A stretch of 64,000 nt of DNA from contig NZ_BJED01000001.1 in assembly GCF_005405485.1 (NCBI RefSeq), forward strand, positions 62,001-126,000, written 5' to 3'. Under the pieces are notes generated by a model. That model was given only the letters and a program-made list of their open reading frames with translations, did no database searches and had not been told where the DNA came from. The position numbers were made by a program, and so were the translations under genes. This DNA is from Enterococcus hulanensis. Its GTDB lineage: Bacteria > Bacillota > Bacilli > Lactobacillales > Enterococcaceae. Every line of letters begins with the position of its first letter. Within the stretch, counting starts at the first letter, position 1. Positions 40,606 through 50,500 of this stretch are shown here, one piece after another.

Positions 40606-43600
40606 ATATTTTAACTTATTTTTCTGTGCTGCTCTATTTTTCAACTGTTTCCTTCCCGCGGCGAAGGTCATTGCTGTGGAAAAGGATTCTGGTGCGGTAG
40701 ATCCGCAGGTGCAGATGTCATTAGACGGAAAAAAAGAAGCGTCTGTCACGAAAAGTCTAAAGAGCCTATCTTTGGCTGTCAGCTATAAACAAGTACAGCT
40801 AGACGAGCGGACGTATCAAGCGGATCACTTGGTCATCGAGCTTCCATCAGGCGTAACCTACTCGGATGGAAAGACGGGGTCTGTATCCTTTGATAAGGCT
40901 TCAAGAGAAATAGTGATTGATTTAACAGAAGTTCCTGTCCAAAGTATTGAGCTGGGGCTTGATTATGACCAGCTGGCGGATCAAACCGTTTTGGAGGGAA
41001 CCCATTATCTAAATAATCAAGCCGTCGGAACATCGGAAGAACTGACACTGACAAAAGAACCAAACAAAGGTACGGTGGAAAAGAATACAGCGGAGTCTCA
41101 AGCAATGATTCCGACTGAAGAAGAAACTGACCGCTCTAAAGCAATGGAGTTCGGAACGACACCTATGCCAAGAGCCAATTTAGATCTTGGGATGGCAACG
41201 TCTCGCCAGCTGCCTGTTCAAACAGTGACTGATGGACAATTTGGAAATGTCAGCTATTTTGATGTAGGCACCTACGATGAGTGGGCCGCCGCTCTTACCG
41301 CAACAAATAATAATAAACAAGAGATTACTTATATCAATCTGACCGCAAGCTTTGCATTGGATACGGGCACCCATTTTGAAAATGTTGATACGAGCAGCCG
41401 CAGCTACACGACTACTAAAACCGGCAAAAAATTGGTTGTGAATGGCAATGGACAGACTATCGATAATCGCGGTCGTCGGCTGGAGTTTGACGGCAGACCA
41501 TGGGATGTCGTTTTTCAAAATCTAAAGCTTCAAAGTGCAAATGCTTGGGGAGCTGTAGACGGGTATAATTCAGCCCCTCGCGGAATCTATACCTTTCATG
41601 ATGTGCATCAAACTGGTCATCAGCTCTATGAGGGATCTAAGGGTCGAGTGATTTTATCAGGGGATACTTCCGCAGTGATGGCTTCTGATATGAGATATTC
41701 ATCGAATATTGATGGACAAGATATTTATATCAATACCGGCTATGGAGCGGGGAGCGGGAATATCAATGCTGGTGAAATATATATCAAAGCTGATGCTCAA
41801 GTGCTTTTGAAAAACGGCCATCTAGGGGCAGATATAGTTGCTTTTAAGGATGGGAATATTTATTTTGAAGAAGGGGGTCAAACCTCTTTAACACTAGATA
41901 ACACTGAGAAAAATACTAAATGGAATAAATGGGGCGGATTAAGAGATTATGCAGTGAGCGCATTAACAGTGATTGACCGACCTGTTTCGAGTGAGCACTG
42001 GAATGCAGCTGAAATTCCAAGCGGTTCTTCCCTTGTCGGTCTGAAAAATTCGATCCACCTAGCAGACAATACGCAGTTAACCATTCGAAATGGGGAGCAG
42101 CGCAAAGAGTACGCTGGCGCTGTTCAAATTTTAGATTCTGGCGGAAAATTTAGAGTAGGAAAAAATGCGATTGTCAATATCTTAGTGGAAGAAGACAGCA
42201 GTAATGATTCCAGCTCTCACTGGTCCACCAGAGGAAACAGCCAAATTCCTGTATTCTTAAAGAACGGTGCTCGCTTTGAAGTAGCTGAAAATGCAAAATT
42301 CAAACTCGACGTTGGCAAGAGCATCGCAACGGGAAACCCAGTGAGCTCTTTAGGACCAGTGATCAAGTCAGACAGCCAGCTGGATTTGTCGATTGATGAG
42401 AGCGCCCAGTTCGAAGTTAAGGCAGCTAGTGATAGTTCTCTTATCCAAGATAATGGTAATGGCGGCAGTATCATAGTCGCAGATCAAGCAACACTGGATT
42501 TAGGCTTTACTGAAGCTGCGAGTGAAGGGCTGATCGACCTGCAAGCAGGTTCTGTGAGTATCCCAACGAGCGGAGAATATATTCATCGAATCCGACAATG
42601 GAATAATGGGAACTATGATGAAGCTGCTCCGACTGAGGAATACCATCCGATTGATGGAACAAAAATTTCCTATTCAGGTACAAATATTACCAATCGGACG
42701 ACTAACTTAGCCGCGGGATTTGCCGATAGTTCGCCAAGTGTCAAAGAGAAATTTGAGAATAACTTTACGTCAAACGCTCAACGCATCGTGGTTGATCCTG
42801 TCGTGTTCAATGTCAAGACGATTGATGAGCTCACTAACGAAACGAAAGCAGAATATAGCGTCAAAGGAACCGCTGAGCCGCCAGGCGGAAAAATAGAGCT
42901 GTCCGGCGGGCCATTAGCTGGACTGTCGGTTGCCGAAAAACAGGTACTCGTGCAAACGGATGGCAGCTACGAATGGAAAGGAACGCTCTCACGCCCATTT
43001 TATTGGGGTGAAACGATCCGTGCCAGCTATGTGGGCCATTCAGACAAATACGCAGAAACAGTTGTTGAAGACGTGACAAAACCAACGGGGGCAGGGCGAA
43101 CGATCCACCTTGTCGAAGGCGAAACAATTCCGATAGATAAGGCATTTATCGCAAGTGTTGAAGATACCAATGCGTTAGAGACAAGTAAGGACGCGTTTGA
43201 CTATTCCTTTTTAGGCTCGGCGATTAATTCTGGCGGAGCAGCCACGATCACCAACGGTCAAGAGTCGCAAGAGTTTTTGGACCAAGTGATCATCGACGAT
43301 ACCCGCGGGAATCATTCCGATCCTGTCGAGGTACGATTGATCGTGCATAAAGCCAATACGATCAATTCGATGATGGCGCAGGATTTGACCGTGCGCTGGA
43401 GCGATGTTTCTGGCTTTACAGTAGGGTCAACGGATTATCAAGCCTATCTTAAAAATGGGATGAAGGCGAAAGCTCAAACAATCATTGCTGGAAACCTGAT
43501 CGATTTATCTTCAAGCATTCAAATTGAAAATAGCTCGTCTATTCCTAATACCGTGGGAGGTCCGTATGTTGTTCGATTCGTTGTTATTGCTGACGCGGCG

Positions 43601-44191
43601 AATCAGCTAGGGGCAGATCTGGTCAACGAAGTGCAATTAACGGTATTGCCTAATTTGACTGATCCGCGCGACCCATCAGCACCTGATCCGACTGAAAACG
43701 AAAATGAAGGAACAGGCGAACATGGTGAGCTTCGCTTGGATTATGTACCATCAAGATTTGACTTAGGGAGCAAAGAAATTCAGTGGAAAGATATGGAGTA
43801 TCAAGCGATTGGTACTTCTGACCAGTGGATTCAGATTGCGGACGAACGACCAGCAGCTACCGGCTGGACATTAAAGGCTGCAGCGACACCTTTTGACTCT
43901 GGGACAGATCAATTGACAGGGGCAAGTTTGATCATCCCCAAAGGCGACATGTATAACAAAAAGACAGCAGGTGCGGCTAATTCAAGTGGACTGGTGTCAA
44001 AAGGCGATGTTCCATTAACCACCACAGCCTCTGCCTTGTTTACGGGCGACGGGGTGAATTCTAAGAATGAATCGACCTATGTTTGGAAGAAGAACCAAGT
44101 AAAGCTCAAGGTGCCAAAGGGTCAAGGAAAAGTCGGACAAACCTACAGGTCTACAATCACCTGGACTGTAGAAGCTGGTGCAACAAACTAA
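40595..44191 (+). CDS. Large WxL surface protein with beta-helix-like region
   Basis: 1198 residues. Signal peptide to about residue 29. Residues about 220-640 look like a right-handed beta-helix or pectate-lyase-like adhesive region ('NGNGQTIDNRGRRLEFDGRP', 'VFQNLKLQSANAW', many short strand-turn units). Ig-like modules follow ('DPVVFNVKTIDELTNETKAE'). The last ~155 residues form the WxL domain ('GELRLDYVPSRFDLGSKEIQ', 'TGWTLKAAATPFD', 'TITWTVEAGATN'). It overlaps the LPXTG gene by 11 nt. Likely an adhesin held non-covalently in the wall. Confidence 0.88.
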   Translation: MKRRYFNLFFCAALFFNCFLPAAKVIAVEKDSGAVDPQVQMSLDGKKEASVTKSLKSLSLAVSYKQVQLDERTYQADHLVIELPSGVTYSDGKTGSVSFDKASREIVIDLTEVPVQSIELGLDYDQLADQTVLEGTHYLNNQAVGTSEELTLTKEPNKGTVEKNTAESQAMIPTEEETDRSKAMEFGTTPMPRANLDLGMATSRQLPVQTVTDGQFGNVSYFDVGTYDEWAAALTATNNNKQEITYINLTASFALDTGTHFENVDTSSRSYTTTKTGKKLVVNGNGQTIDNRGRRLEFDGRPWDVVFQNLKLQSANAWGAVDGYNSAPRGIYTFHDVHQTGHQLYEGSKGRVILSGDTSAVMASDMRYSSNIDGQDIYINTGYGAGSGNINAGEIYIKADAQVLLKNGHLGADIVAFKDGNIYFEEGGQTSLTLDNTEKNTKWNKWGGLRDYAVSALTVIDRPVSSEHWNAAEIPSGSSLVGLKNSIHLADNTQLTIRNGEQRKEYAGAVQILDSGGKFRVGKNAIVNILVEEDSSNDSSSHWSTRGNSQIPVFLKNGARFEVAENAKFKLDVGKSIATGNPVSSLGPVIKSDSQLDLSIDESAQFEVKAASDSSLIQDNGNGGSIIVADQATLDLGFTEAASEGLIDLQAGSVSIPTSGEYIHRIRQWNNGNYDEAAPTEEYHPIDGTKISYSGTNITNRTTNLAAGFADSSPSVKEKFENNFTSNAQRIVVDPVVFNVKTIDELTNETKAEYSVKGTAEPPGGKIELSGGPLAGLSVAEKQVLVQTDGSYEWKGTLSRPFYWGETIRASYVGHSDKYAETVVEDVTKPTGAGRTIHLVEGETIPIDKAFIASVEDTNALETSKDAFDYSFLGSAINSGGAATITNGQESQEFLDQVIIDDTRGNHSDPVEVRLIVHKANTINSMMAQDLTVRWSDVSGFTVGSTDYQAYLKNGMKAKAQTIIAGNLIDLSSSIQIENSSSIPNTVGGPYVVRFVVIADAANQLGADLVNEVQLTVLPNLTDPRDPSAPDPTENENEGTGEHGELRLDYVPSRFDLGSKEIQWKDMEYQAIGTSDQWIQIADERPAATGWTLKAAATPFDSGTDQLTGASLIIPKGDMYNKKTAGAANSSGLVSKGDVPLTTTASALFTGDGVNSKNESTYVWKKNQVKLKVPKGQGKVGQTYRSTITWTVEAGATN

Positions 44192-44244
44192 ACCAAGGAG
44201 CAATCAACTAAAGTTATAGTCGATTACTCAGAGCAAAAGATTGA

Positions 44245-44370
44245 GAGCTGTTCTAAAGGGGATAATGCCTTTCAATATGATTGGGAAGCCGCGGAATGAA
44301 ACGGCTTTAGACTATTGGATCAGCATGTAAGCAATTCGCCTTTTGTTTTTCTTTGGCTGCACCAGAAATA
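44245..44370 (+). other. Possible structured RNA region downstream of the WxL operon
   Basis: Contains AAAGG-N7-CCTTT-like and AAGCCG-N10-CGGCTT hairpins, followed by the terminator at 44375. It could be a 3' UTR or an independent RNA. No known riboswitch class could be matched; cobalamin riboswitch landmarks are missing. Confidence 0.3.
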
Positions 44371-44374
44371 GACT

Positions 44375-44408
44375 AGCTCAACCATTTGATGATGGTTGAG
44401 CTTTTTTG
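44375..44408 (+). terminator. Terminator downstream of the WxL operon
   Basis: AGCTCAACCAT (44375-44385) pairs with ATGGTTGAGCT (44392-44402), followed by TTTTT. Confidence 0.88.
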
Positions 44409-44663
44409 TTTTAAGGACGGTTGGCATATTTCACTTACCAAAGACGCTTTTCTGACTTATTCATGATAAAAAGCAATTATTTTTTATTTAGTAGTACATA
44501 TTTGTTTTGTCGTGCAAAAATGGTGTCGGAACGTTCTTAATGATTTCTTTCCAACAATAAATCTGTTATTTTGAATATAGATATCTGTGTTTTCTCTGCG
44601 ACCAAAAGCTTGTGAATAGTAATATTTTAACTTTTGGGTAGGGGAAAGTCGGAATGATCCATT

Positions 44664-44693
44664 TTGACAGATTTTTGTACTAGTTTTTTTAAT
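44664..44693 (+). promoter_or_regulatory. Promoter of the DUF4430/ECF operon
   Basis: TTGACA (44664-44669) and TTTAAT (44688-44693) with an 18-bp spacer, 45 bp before the lipoprotein start. The preceding 44409-44663 stretch shows no further feature. Confidence 0.55.
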
Positions 44694-44738
44694 AAAAAGG
44701 CTTTGTTTTTTATTATGAAGTTTAAAGGGGAGAAAAGG

Positions 44739-45137
44739 ATGAAGAAAAGCGTTTTGTTTTTAGCGGCATTAGTGAGTTTGCTGGCATTTAGTGGATGTAC
44801 AGACAAATCGGCGGAGTCGACAGACAGTTCAACCAAAGTCTCGAGCAGCCAAAAGACCGAGAGTACTGCAACGATCACTTTATTAGATGGAGAAAAAGAG
44901 CTTTCGAAAAAGGAAATCACATTTGATAAGGGCGAAAATTTATATGATGTGCTAAAGAAAAATTATGCTGTTGAGGATGACGATGGCATGATCACCTCGA
45001 TCGATGGCCATGCTCAGGATGCTAAGCAGAATAAATATTGGGTCTTTACAAAAAATGATGAACAAGTCAATGTTGGCGCAAAGGATGTTGAGCTGAAAGA
45101 AGGAGATCGAGTGGTGTTTAAGCTTGAACAATTCTAA
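44739..45137 (+). CDS. DUF4430-domain lipoprotein
   Basis: 132 residues. A lipoprotein signal with lipobox 'LLAFSGC' is followed by a Ser/Thr-rich linker and a DUF4430 domain ('FDKGENLYDVLKKNYAVEDD', 'KYWVFTKNDEQVNVGAKDVE'), the fold found in the C-terminal domain of transcobalamin/intrinsic factor. ATG 44739 has AAAGGGGAG upstream. It overlaps the ECF S-component by 14 nt, so it is probably the surface capture protein for the same vitamin, perhaps a corrinoid. Confidence 0.85.
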   Translation: MKKSVLFLAALVSLLAFSGCTDKSAESTDSSTKVSSSQKTESTATITLLDGEKELSKKEITFDKGENLYDVLKKNYAVEDDDGMITSIDGHAQDAKQNKYWVFTKNDEQVNVGAKDVELKEGDRVVFKLEQF

Positions 45138-45687
45138 TCGAACGATCTATTCGGTATTTTCATTAGGGGTAAAAGAATTGAGCCTGCTGTCAATGATGGT
45201 GGCACTATGTGTAGTCAGTCGAACATTTTTTCAATTTATCGTCAATGTGCAGCCGGTTACGGCGATCCTGCTGATTATCACGATCTATTGGGGAACTTAT
45301 CAAGGGTTGATAGTGGGTCTTCTTTCGATTCTTATCACTAATTTTTATATGGGGATGGGTGTTTGGACGATCGCCCAAATAACCACGTACTTTTTGATTA
45401 TCCTGCTGACCGGACTGTTGAAGAAGGTACCTAAATTTAAGCAGAGCATTATGCTTCAAGCCATTTATGCCGGAATTACGGGTTTGCTGTTTGGCTTGCT
45501 TATTTCAGCCGTTCAAGCGCCTTTTTTAGGAATATCCGCATTTCTGCCCTATTATTTAGCCGGAGTTCCGGTCGATGTGATGCATGCATTTGGAAATGTC
45601 GTGTTCTATTTGCTGCTAGCCCCGATTTTGCGGAAATTATTAACACAAACGATCCAAAAATGGTATGGTGGAAAGACCAATATTTAG
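45124..45687 (+). CDS. ECF transporter S-component
   Basis: 187 residues with about six helices. The start of the core, 'KELSLLSMMVALCVVSRTFF', and 'QPVTAILLIITIYWGTYQGL' fit ECF-type vitamin-binding components. TTG 45124 is used as start; there is no strong ribosome site, but it overlaps the lipoprotein gene, suggesting coupling. TTG 45178 with AGGGG is an alternative. The ATPase and T subunits are not in the window. With a DUF4430 partner, cobalamin or a related vitamin is the best guess. Confidence 0.8.
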   Translation: MNNSNRTIYSVFSLGVKELSLLSMMVALCVVSRTFFQFIVNVQPVTAILLIITIYWGTYQGLIVGLLSILITNFYMGMGVWTIAQITTYFLIILLTGLLKKVPKFKQSIMLQAIYAGITGLLFGLLISAVQAPFLGISAFLPYYLAGVPVDVMHAFGNVVFYLLLAPILRKLLTQTIQKWYGGKTNI

Positions 45688-45717
45688 GCAGCCCATGGCT
45701 CGTTATTTGTTAAGGGG

Positions 45718-46074
45718 ATGAGAAAAGCGAACACAATAGACGAACTCTATCTCAGGATAGTCAAAATAATTGAAGAAGAACTCCAGCAGCCAGCTAAAAG
45801 CTATTCCAGCGGGAAATTTACTGGTGTGGGGTGGTTATTTCCTGCCAATGTTAAGGACAGGGAAGGATCACCGCTGATATCGGTGAAGCAATACGAAAAG
45901 ACTGTGAACCTCTATCTCTTTCTATTTGAAAATGGTCAATCGATTATTTCTCAATATGAATCAGCCTTCAAAAAAAGCAACATCGGAAAAAGCTGTATTC
46001 GGTTAAAAACATTAACACCTGAAAAAGAAGCAGCTATACGCGAATTGGCTCAGAAGGCTGAGGAGAGAATTTAG
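45718..46074 (+). CDS. Small conserved protein, DUF1801-like
   Basis: 118 residues, soluble. The C-terminal part ('KKSNIGKSCIRLKTLTPEKE') recalls DUF1801/YdhG-fold proteins; function unknown. The ATG follows GGGG with very short spacing. It may belong to the ECF transcript, as only 30 nt separate the genes. Followed by a long perfect hairpin. Confidence 0.65.
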   Translation: MRKANTIDELYLRIVKIIEEELQQPAKSYSSGKFTGVGWLFPANVKDREGSPLISVKQYEKTVNLYLFLFENGQSIISQYESAFKKSNIGKSCIRLKTLTPEKEAAIRELAQKAEERI

Positions 46075-46082
46075 TAGAATCT

Positions 46083-46136
46083 CAACAATCAAAATCCCCC
46101 TGCGATCGCAAAATCGCAGGGGGATTTTGATTGTTG
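46083..46136. terminator. 24-bp perfect hairpin, bidirectional terminator
   Basis: The arms 46083-46106 and 46113-46136 are exact reverse complements with a 6-nt loop (CGCAAA). The GC core (CCCCCTGCGAT) is flanked by AATCAAAAT/ATTTTGATT, giving A- and T-tracts on both sides. Confidence 0.8.
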
Positions 46137-46224
46137 CTCATTTAAGAAATTAATAGCTGACAGATTAATTATACTTATAAGTATTTATTAATTTTGGAAA
46201 ACAAAAGACTATAGATAAAAACTG

Positions 46225-46254
46225 CGAAGCTCATCAATGAGTTTCGTTTTTTTT
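46225..46254 (+). terminator. Intrinsic terminator with no gene directly upstream
   Basis: CGAAGCTCAT (46225-46234) pairs with ATGAGTTTCG (46237-46246), one mismatch, followed by eight T residues. It lies 89 bp after another terminator, so it may end a short RNA. Confidence 0.75.
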
Positions 46255-46630
46255 ATGCAACAAAATACAAAAAATATTTTGACTAGAGAATTCACCGCAC
46301 GTAAAACTCCTTAAGAAAATCACATTTCTGATGAAAGCATCGTCTTAATGCTAAAAATGTTAATGCATCTGTTGCGACGTGTGTGCATTTCAACATACAA
46401 AAAAAGAACTTCAAAAAACTTCAAAAAACTATTCATTAAGAAGATTGAATGAAGCCGCGATTTATTAATATAATTGAGAAAATAATATTTTAAGAGATGA
46501 ACGAAGAGAAAGATAATAATAATGTGTTTTGAAAGTTTAGGAAACAATTATGTACTGTTTATTTTACCGTTGTTCGAGAATATGAAATGCTTCGGATGAT
46601 GAATTTAAGAAAAGAGTGTGAGTAGAACAA
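46255..46630 (+). other. AT-rich gap before the atypical regulator
   Basis: No reading frame of note. It contains a short tandem repeat (ACTTCAAAAA twice, near 46410-46430). Confidence 0.5.
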
Positions 46631-47374
46631 ATGCGACCAATACTGATATTAACCAAAAATCTTTTAATTGAACAGCAATTACAAAATCAGTTACAACATC
46701 TAAATTATGAAGTTCTATGTTCAGTGGAATTACTGAATCAATTAAAAATGAATGCTCAATCAATGAGAAACAAGATGGATAGTCAACGAAATTTTCAAAA
46801 GAGTTTCCTAATGGATTATCAAGCAATCATTTTAAGCGAAACTATTTCTGATAGTGAAATTCAAGAGTTGATAGCCAATAGCCAAATTATCAAACAAATT
46901 CTTTTAAGAAAGGTAGTGGAAGAACCTTCAAAGAGAGAAAAGGAGCGTTTAAAAAATATGGGAAGTGTTGATTGGATTCTAGTTGATAACTCCATCCATA
47001 GATTGAGAGAACAATTATCAGAAAAACTCTCAGTCCACCAAAATGATGAATCCATAATTACCTTTTTATATCAAGATGAAGGATTAACCAGTGACACAGC
47101 GCAACTTAAGAACAGTTTATCAAAACGTGAAAAAATGACTTTGGAGTGTCTGTATAAATTCCAAGGAAAGGTTGTTTCAAGAGAGGATTTGTGTTCGTAC
47201 ATTTGGAATGAAGAGCCAAGCAAATCTCGTTTATCACAAACTTCGATGTTAATTAGGAAAATAAAGGAAAAGATGAAAAGACTTGGTTTTCATGATGAAA
47301 TGATTCAGACAATTTGGGGTGAAGGGTATCTCTTATCAAATAATTTTTCAAACAATAGGATTCAAGCTAGATAA
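46631..47374 (+). CDS. Atypical response regulator (pseudo-receiver + OmpR-type winged helix)
   Basis: 247 residues. The N-terminal ~120 residues look like a receiver fold ('MRPILILTKNLLIEQQLQNQ', 'DYQAIILSETISDSEIQELI') but lack the acidic pair and the phospho-Asp (the site reads 'ILSETIS'). The C-terminal ~100 residues form a winged helix ('LSKREKMTLECLYKFQGKVV', 'SMLIRKIKEKMKRLG', 'IQTIWGEGYLL'). It is probably phosphorylation-independent. It lies 217 bp upstream of the giant adhesin and is a likely regulator of it. Confidence 0.82.
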   Translation: MRPILILTKNLLIEQQLQNQLQHLNYEVLCSVELLNQLKMNAQSMRNKMDSQRNFQKSFLMDYQAIILSETISDSEIQELIANSQIIKQILLRKVVEEPSKREKERLKNMGSVDWILVDNSIHRLREQLSEKLSVHQNDESIITFLYQDEGLTSDTAQLKNSLSKREKMTLECLYKFQGKVVSREDLCSYIWNEEPSKSRLSQTSMLIRKIKEKMKRLGFHDEMIQTIWGEGYLLSNNFSNNRIQAR

Positions 47375-47591
47375 GAGTGTTATCTAAATGGTTAAGAAAG
47401 GAATAATTAGTGATATATTTTCAAGCGCAAGACCAAACATAATGTTTATGCTGATTAAAAAATTATTTTAACGTTTGTTTAGTGGGAAAATAAATTAAAA
47501 GTTGCTAAATAATAACTCTAATATTACAATGATATTAGTAAAACTTAATCTCGATGATTAATTTTTTTAGTAACAGGAAGGAAGGTAGTTA

Positions 47592-50500
47592 ATGAAGAGA
47601 AAGAGCTTGATTAATTTAGTCTGTGTTGCGGTTTTAAGCCAATATGGTTTAACAGCAGTAACTACTTTAGCCGCAGAAAAAGAAAACGTTGTAACCGAAC
47701 CATCTAATAGTGAGGAATTAAAGACAAACAATATTTTAGAAGATATACCAATGTCATCGACAGAAAATAAGGAGGAGGCTGTAGCTGAATCTGAGCTTGA
47801 TGCTGTTGAAGCTACTACGAATTCTACTACAGAAGAATCAGCGGAGATAGTAGAAGCCAAAACACTTAATTGGGAATTCAAAAATCCGCAGCAAGTACTT
47901 ACTGCTGGTGATGATTTCGCAGTGAAAATCAAAGGAACCCAAGCAACAGCGAAGCTTGAGTTGCCAGAAGGTATCGAATATGACTCAGAAAAGAATGTGG
48001 AGGAACTTCGTCCACTGATTTCCTTTGCTAAAGAAAAACGCGAATTGACGTTGACTAAAATTGACGAATATGAAGAAATCGAATTAGTTTTAACAGTTGA
48101 AAAAACAGGTGACTACGAACTACAACTTTCTGATGAAGTGAATAAAAAAATGAGCGATAAGCTTATTTTTACCGTAGCTGAAAAATCTGAAGAATCAACA
48201 GAAGTGAAGAAAGAAACAGAGAAAAAAGAAAGCAAAAAACAAACAAGAGCTGGGCAAGATTCTCGTGTTGGAATGGATATCTCTTCAGATCCTGCAAGTG
48301 AAATCAATTCAGCAAGCCAACGTGTTCTTTACACGACTACAATCTCTCATACTGATTCAACTAAGTCCTTAAATAAAGGAAAAATCGTTATTACGATCGA
48401 AAATGGGAAATTTAAAGATTATCCTAAAGCATCAGATTATACTACTCTAAAATCATCTACACTAAGTCCAGAGGGTAAGACGATTACTTTGGAATTAAAA
48501 GACGGCTTTGCTTCTGGGGACTTTGAGTCATACTCTTATAGTGCTTATTCTTCTGTTGGTACAATTGAAAATGCGGAAGTGAAAGTAGTAAATACTTTTA
48601 CCGGAGAATTTAATGGAGAATCAGATAGTTTTACAAACGTAAAAGAAAAAGTACTCCCTATTAAATCAACAAGTGTAAATCCTGTCGCTCCGGGCACTTC
48701 TTCTTGGTACCTAAGTCAGAGTGCCGCTTCAAATTCTATTTATCCAGGAGGCAAGCTTAACACGTATTATGGTTTGACGAATAGAGAACAAAATGAAGGA
48801 TTTGAAAATTTACGAATTAAATTCCATTTCTCTAATAAAGATAAGATTGAATGGTTTAAAAGTATAAAAACAACCTATAATCTCTATTTTCAAGGTGGAG
48901 GGTCTGAGTATAAAAATATTGATCCGGCGACGATTGAAGAAGTTGACGATGAAACATTCATTTGGAATGTTGGAGAATTAAATCCAATTGATATTTCTAA
49001 GCTGTATCCTAATTTAGAAGTGAATGCACCGGATGAAGCTCAACCTGGTGAACAGTTTACGTTAACTATCACTTATATGGATGATGACACAGATATTTTG
49101 AGTGGCATTTATGATTATACTGTAGAAGCTGATGAAACGATGGTCAATTTCAATTCTAAATATGATGGAAGAGGAAACCAACTATTACCTAATCAGAAAT
49201 TTTTGAGTAGCTACAATTTTGAGGGGAAAGTTTCAAAGGCATTGACAGACTTAACCGTTACAGTTGATGTTCCAGACAGTGTTTTACCTAAACGTGTTTT
49301 GAATGGATGGTTAGAGAAAAATAGAACCATTCAAAAAGTTGAGTATTTTGATGGAACTAACTGGCAAGAAGTACCAGTAAATGAGGATGAAAATTTTGAT
49401 CTGCCAGATACTGAAATAAAAAAAATAAAGCTTCATTATCTTGAAGTAAAGGACAAATTTACCTGTTATCAACCATTTAGGATTGAATGGAGCGTCAAGG
49501 AGTCAGTGAGTTCTGGAACGAACTTCAAATTGATTCATGCTATTGAATATACTGATTACGCTGGTGTTAAACAAACGCCGGATGTCTCTTCGGAAGACTT
49601 AGCCTATGAAGTTAAAGACGATATTATACCAATAGAAACAAAGACAAGTGTCTATCAATACAATAAAACAGGTGACTTCGATAAAGGGACAGTCTCTACA
49701 GGCGATACTTTTAAAATGAACTATCGTATTGGAGCTGAACAGGGAGAAGTAAAGAAACCGTATATTTTTGTTAAATTGCCTAAAGGAATCAAGGTAAACA
49801 ATGTCCATAATACCATTCAGTACCCTTATGCCAATGATATTAGATATAATTTATCTCCTTCTTATGGAACCACTGTGACTCCAATATCTAAAGCAAATAA
49901 TACTGGGACATTTGAGGCTGCGGATGGCAGCATTGTTTATTACTATAAGGCAGACGATACTTCACTAACCCGGGAAGATTATCTTCAAATGCTTTTTATT
50001 GAAAATGAATATATTGTAGAAAATATAAAGTCTGGTGTTTATGAAATTGAAGTAGGTATAGGATCATTAACTGAAAATTATGATGATGTGACACTTGGAA
50101 GTGGTTTTGCAACAGCCAGTCTTTCTGCTGAAATGAAGACCAAGCTAGATTCAACAGCAATGACTTATTACTCAAAGAAAACAAAGTTGACAGTTGGTAA
50201 AATCGATAAAGTAACCACAAGTGTTGCTGTAAAGGGAAGTGAAGATGCGGCGTGGCTAGATTCTTCTAAAACTGGGAAAGTGGTTCCAGGGAAAAAGGTT
50301 TCTTACCGTGTTTCAATTAAAAATGAAGGAACAGAAGATTACTCGAATGTTCAATTAGTTAATATCCTGCCTTATGTAGGAGACAATTTGGTAAGTAGTC
50401 CGACAGCAAGAGGTTCGCAATTCCAAATTAATCCAGATTCTGGCGGGGTATCAGTAAATTATAACGGTGGAGCTGCAAGTGGTGTAACACTTGAATATGC

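Noticed and set aside
44245-44370. Cobalamin riboswitch for the DUF4430/ECF genes
   Set aside because: The GGGAA-CCG hairpin looked similar at first, but the B12 box and the conserved CNGCNACTG core are absent, and a terminator and a separate promoter lie before the genes.
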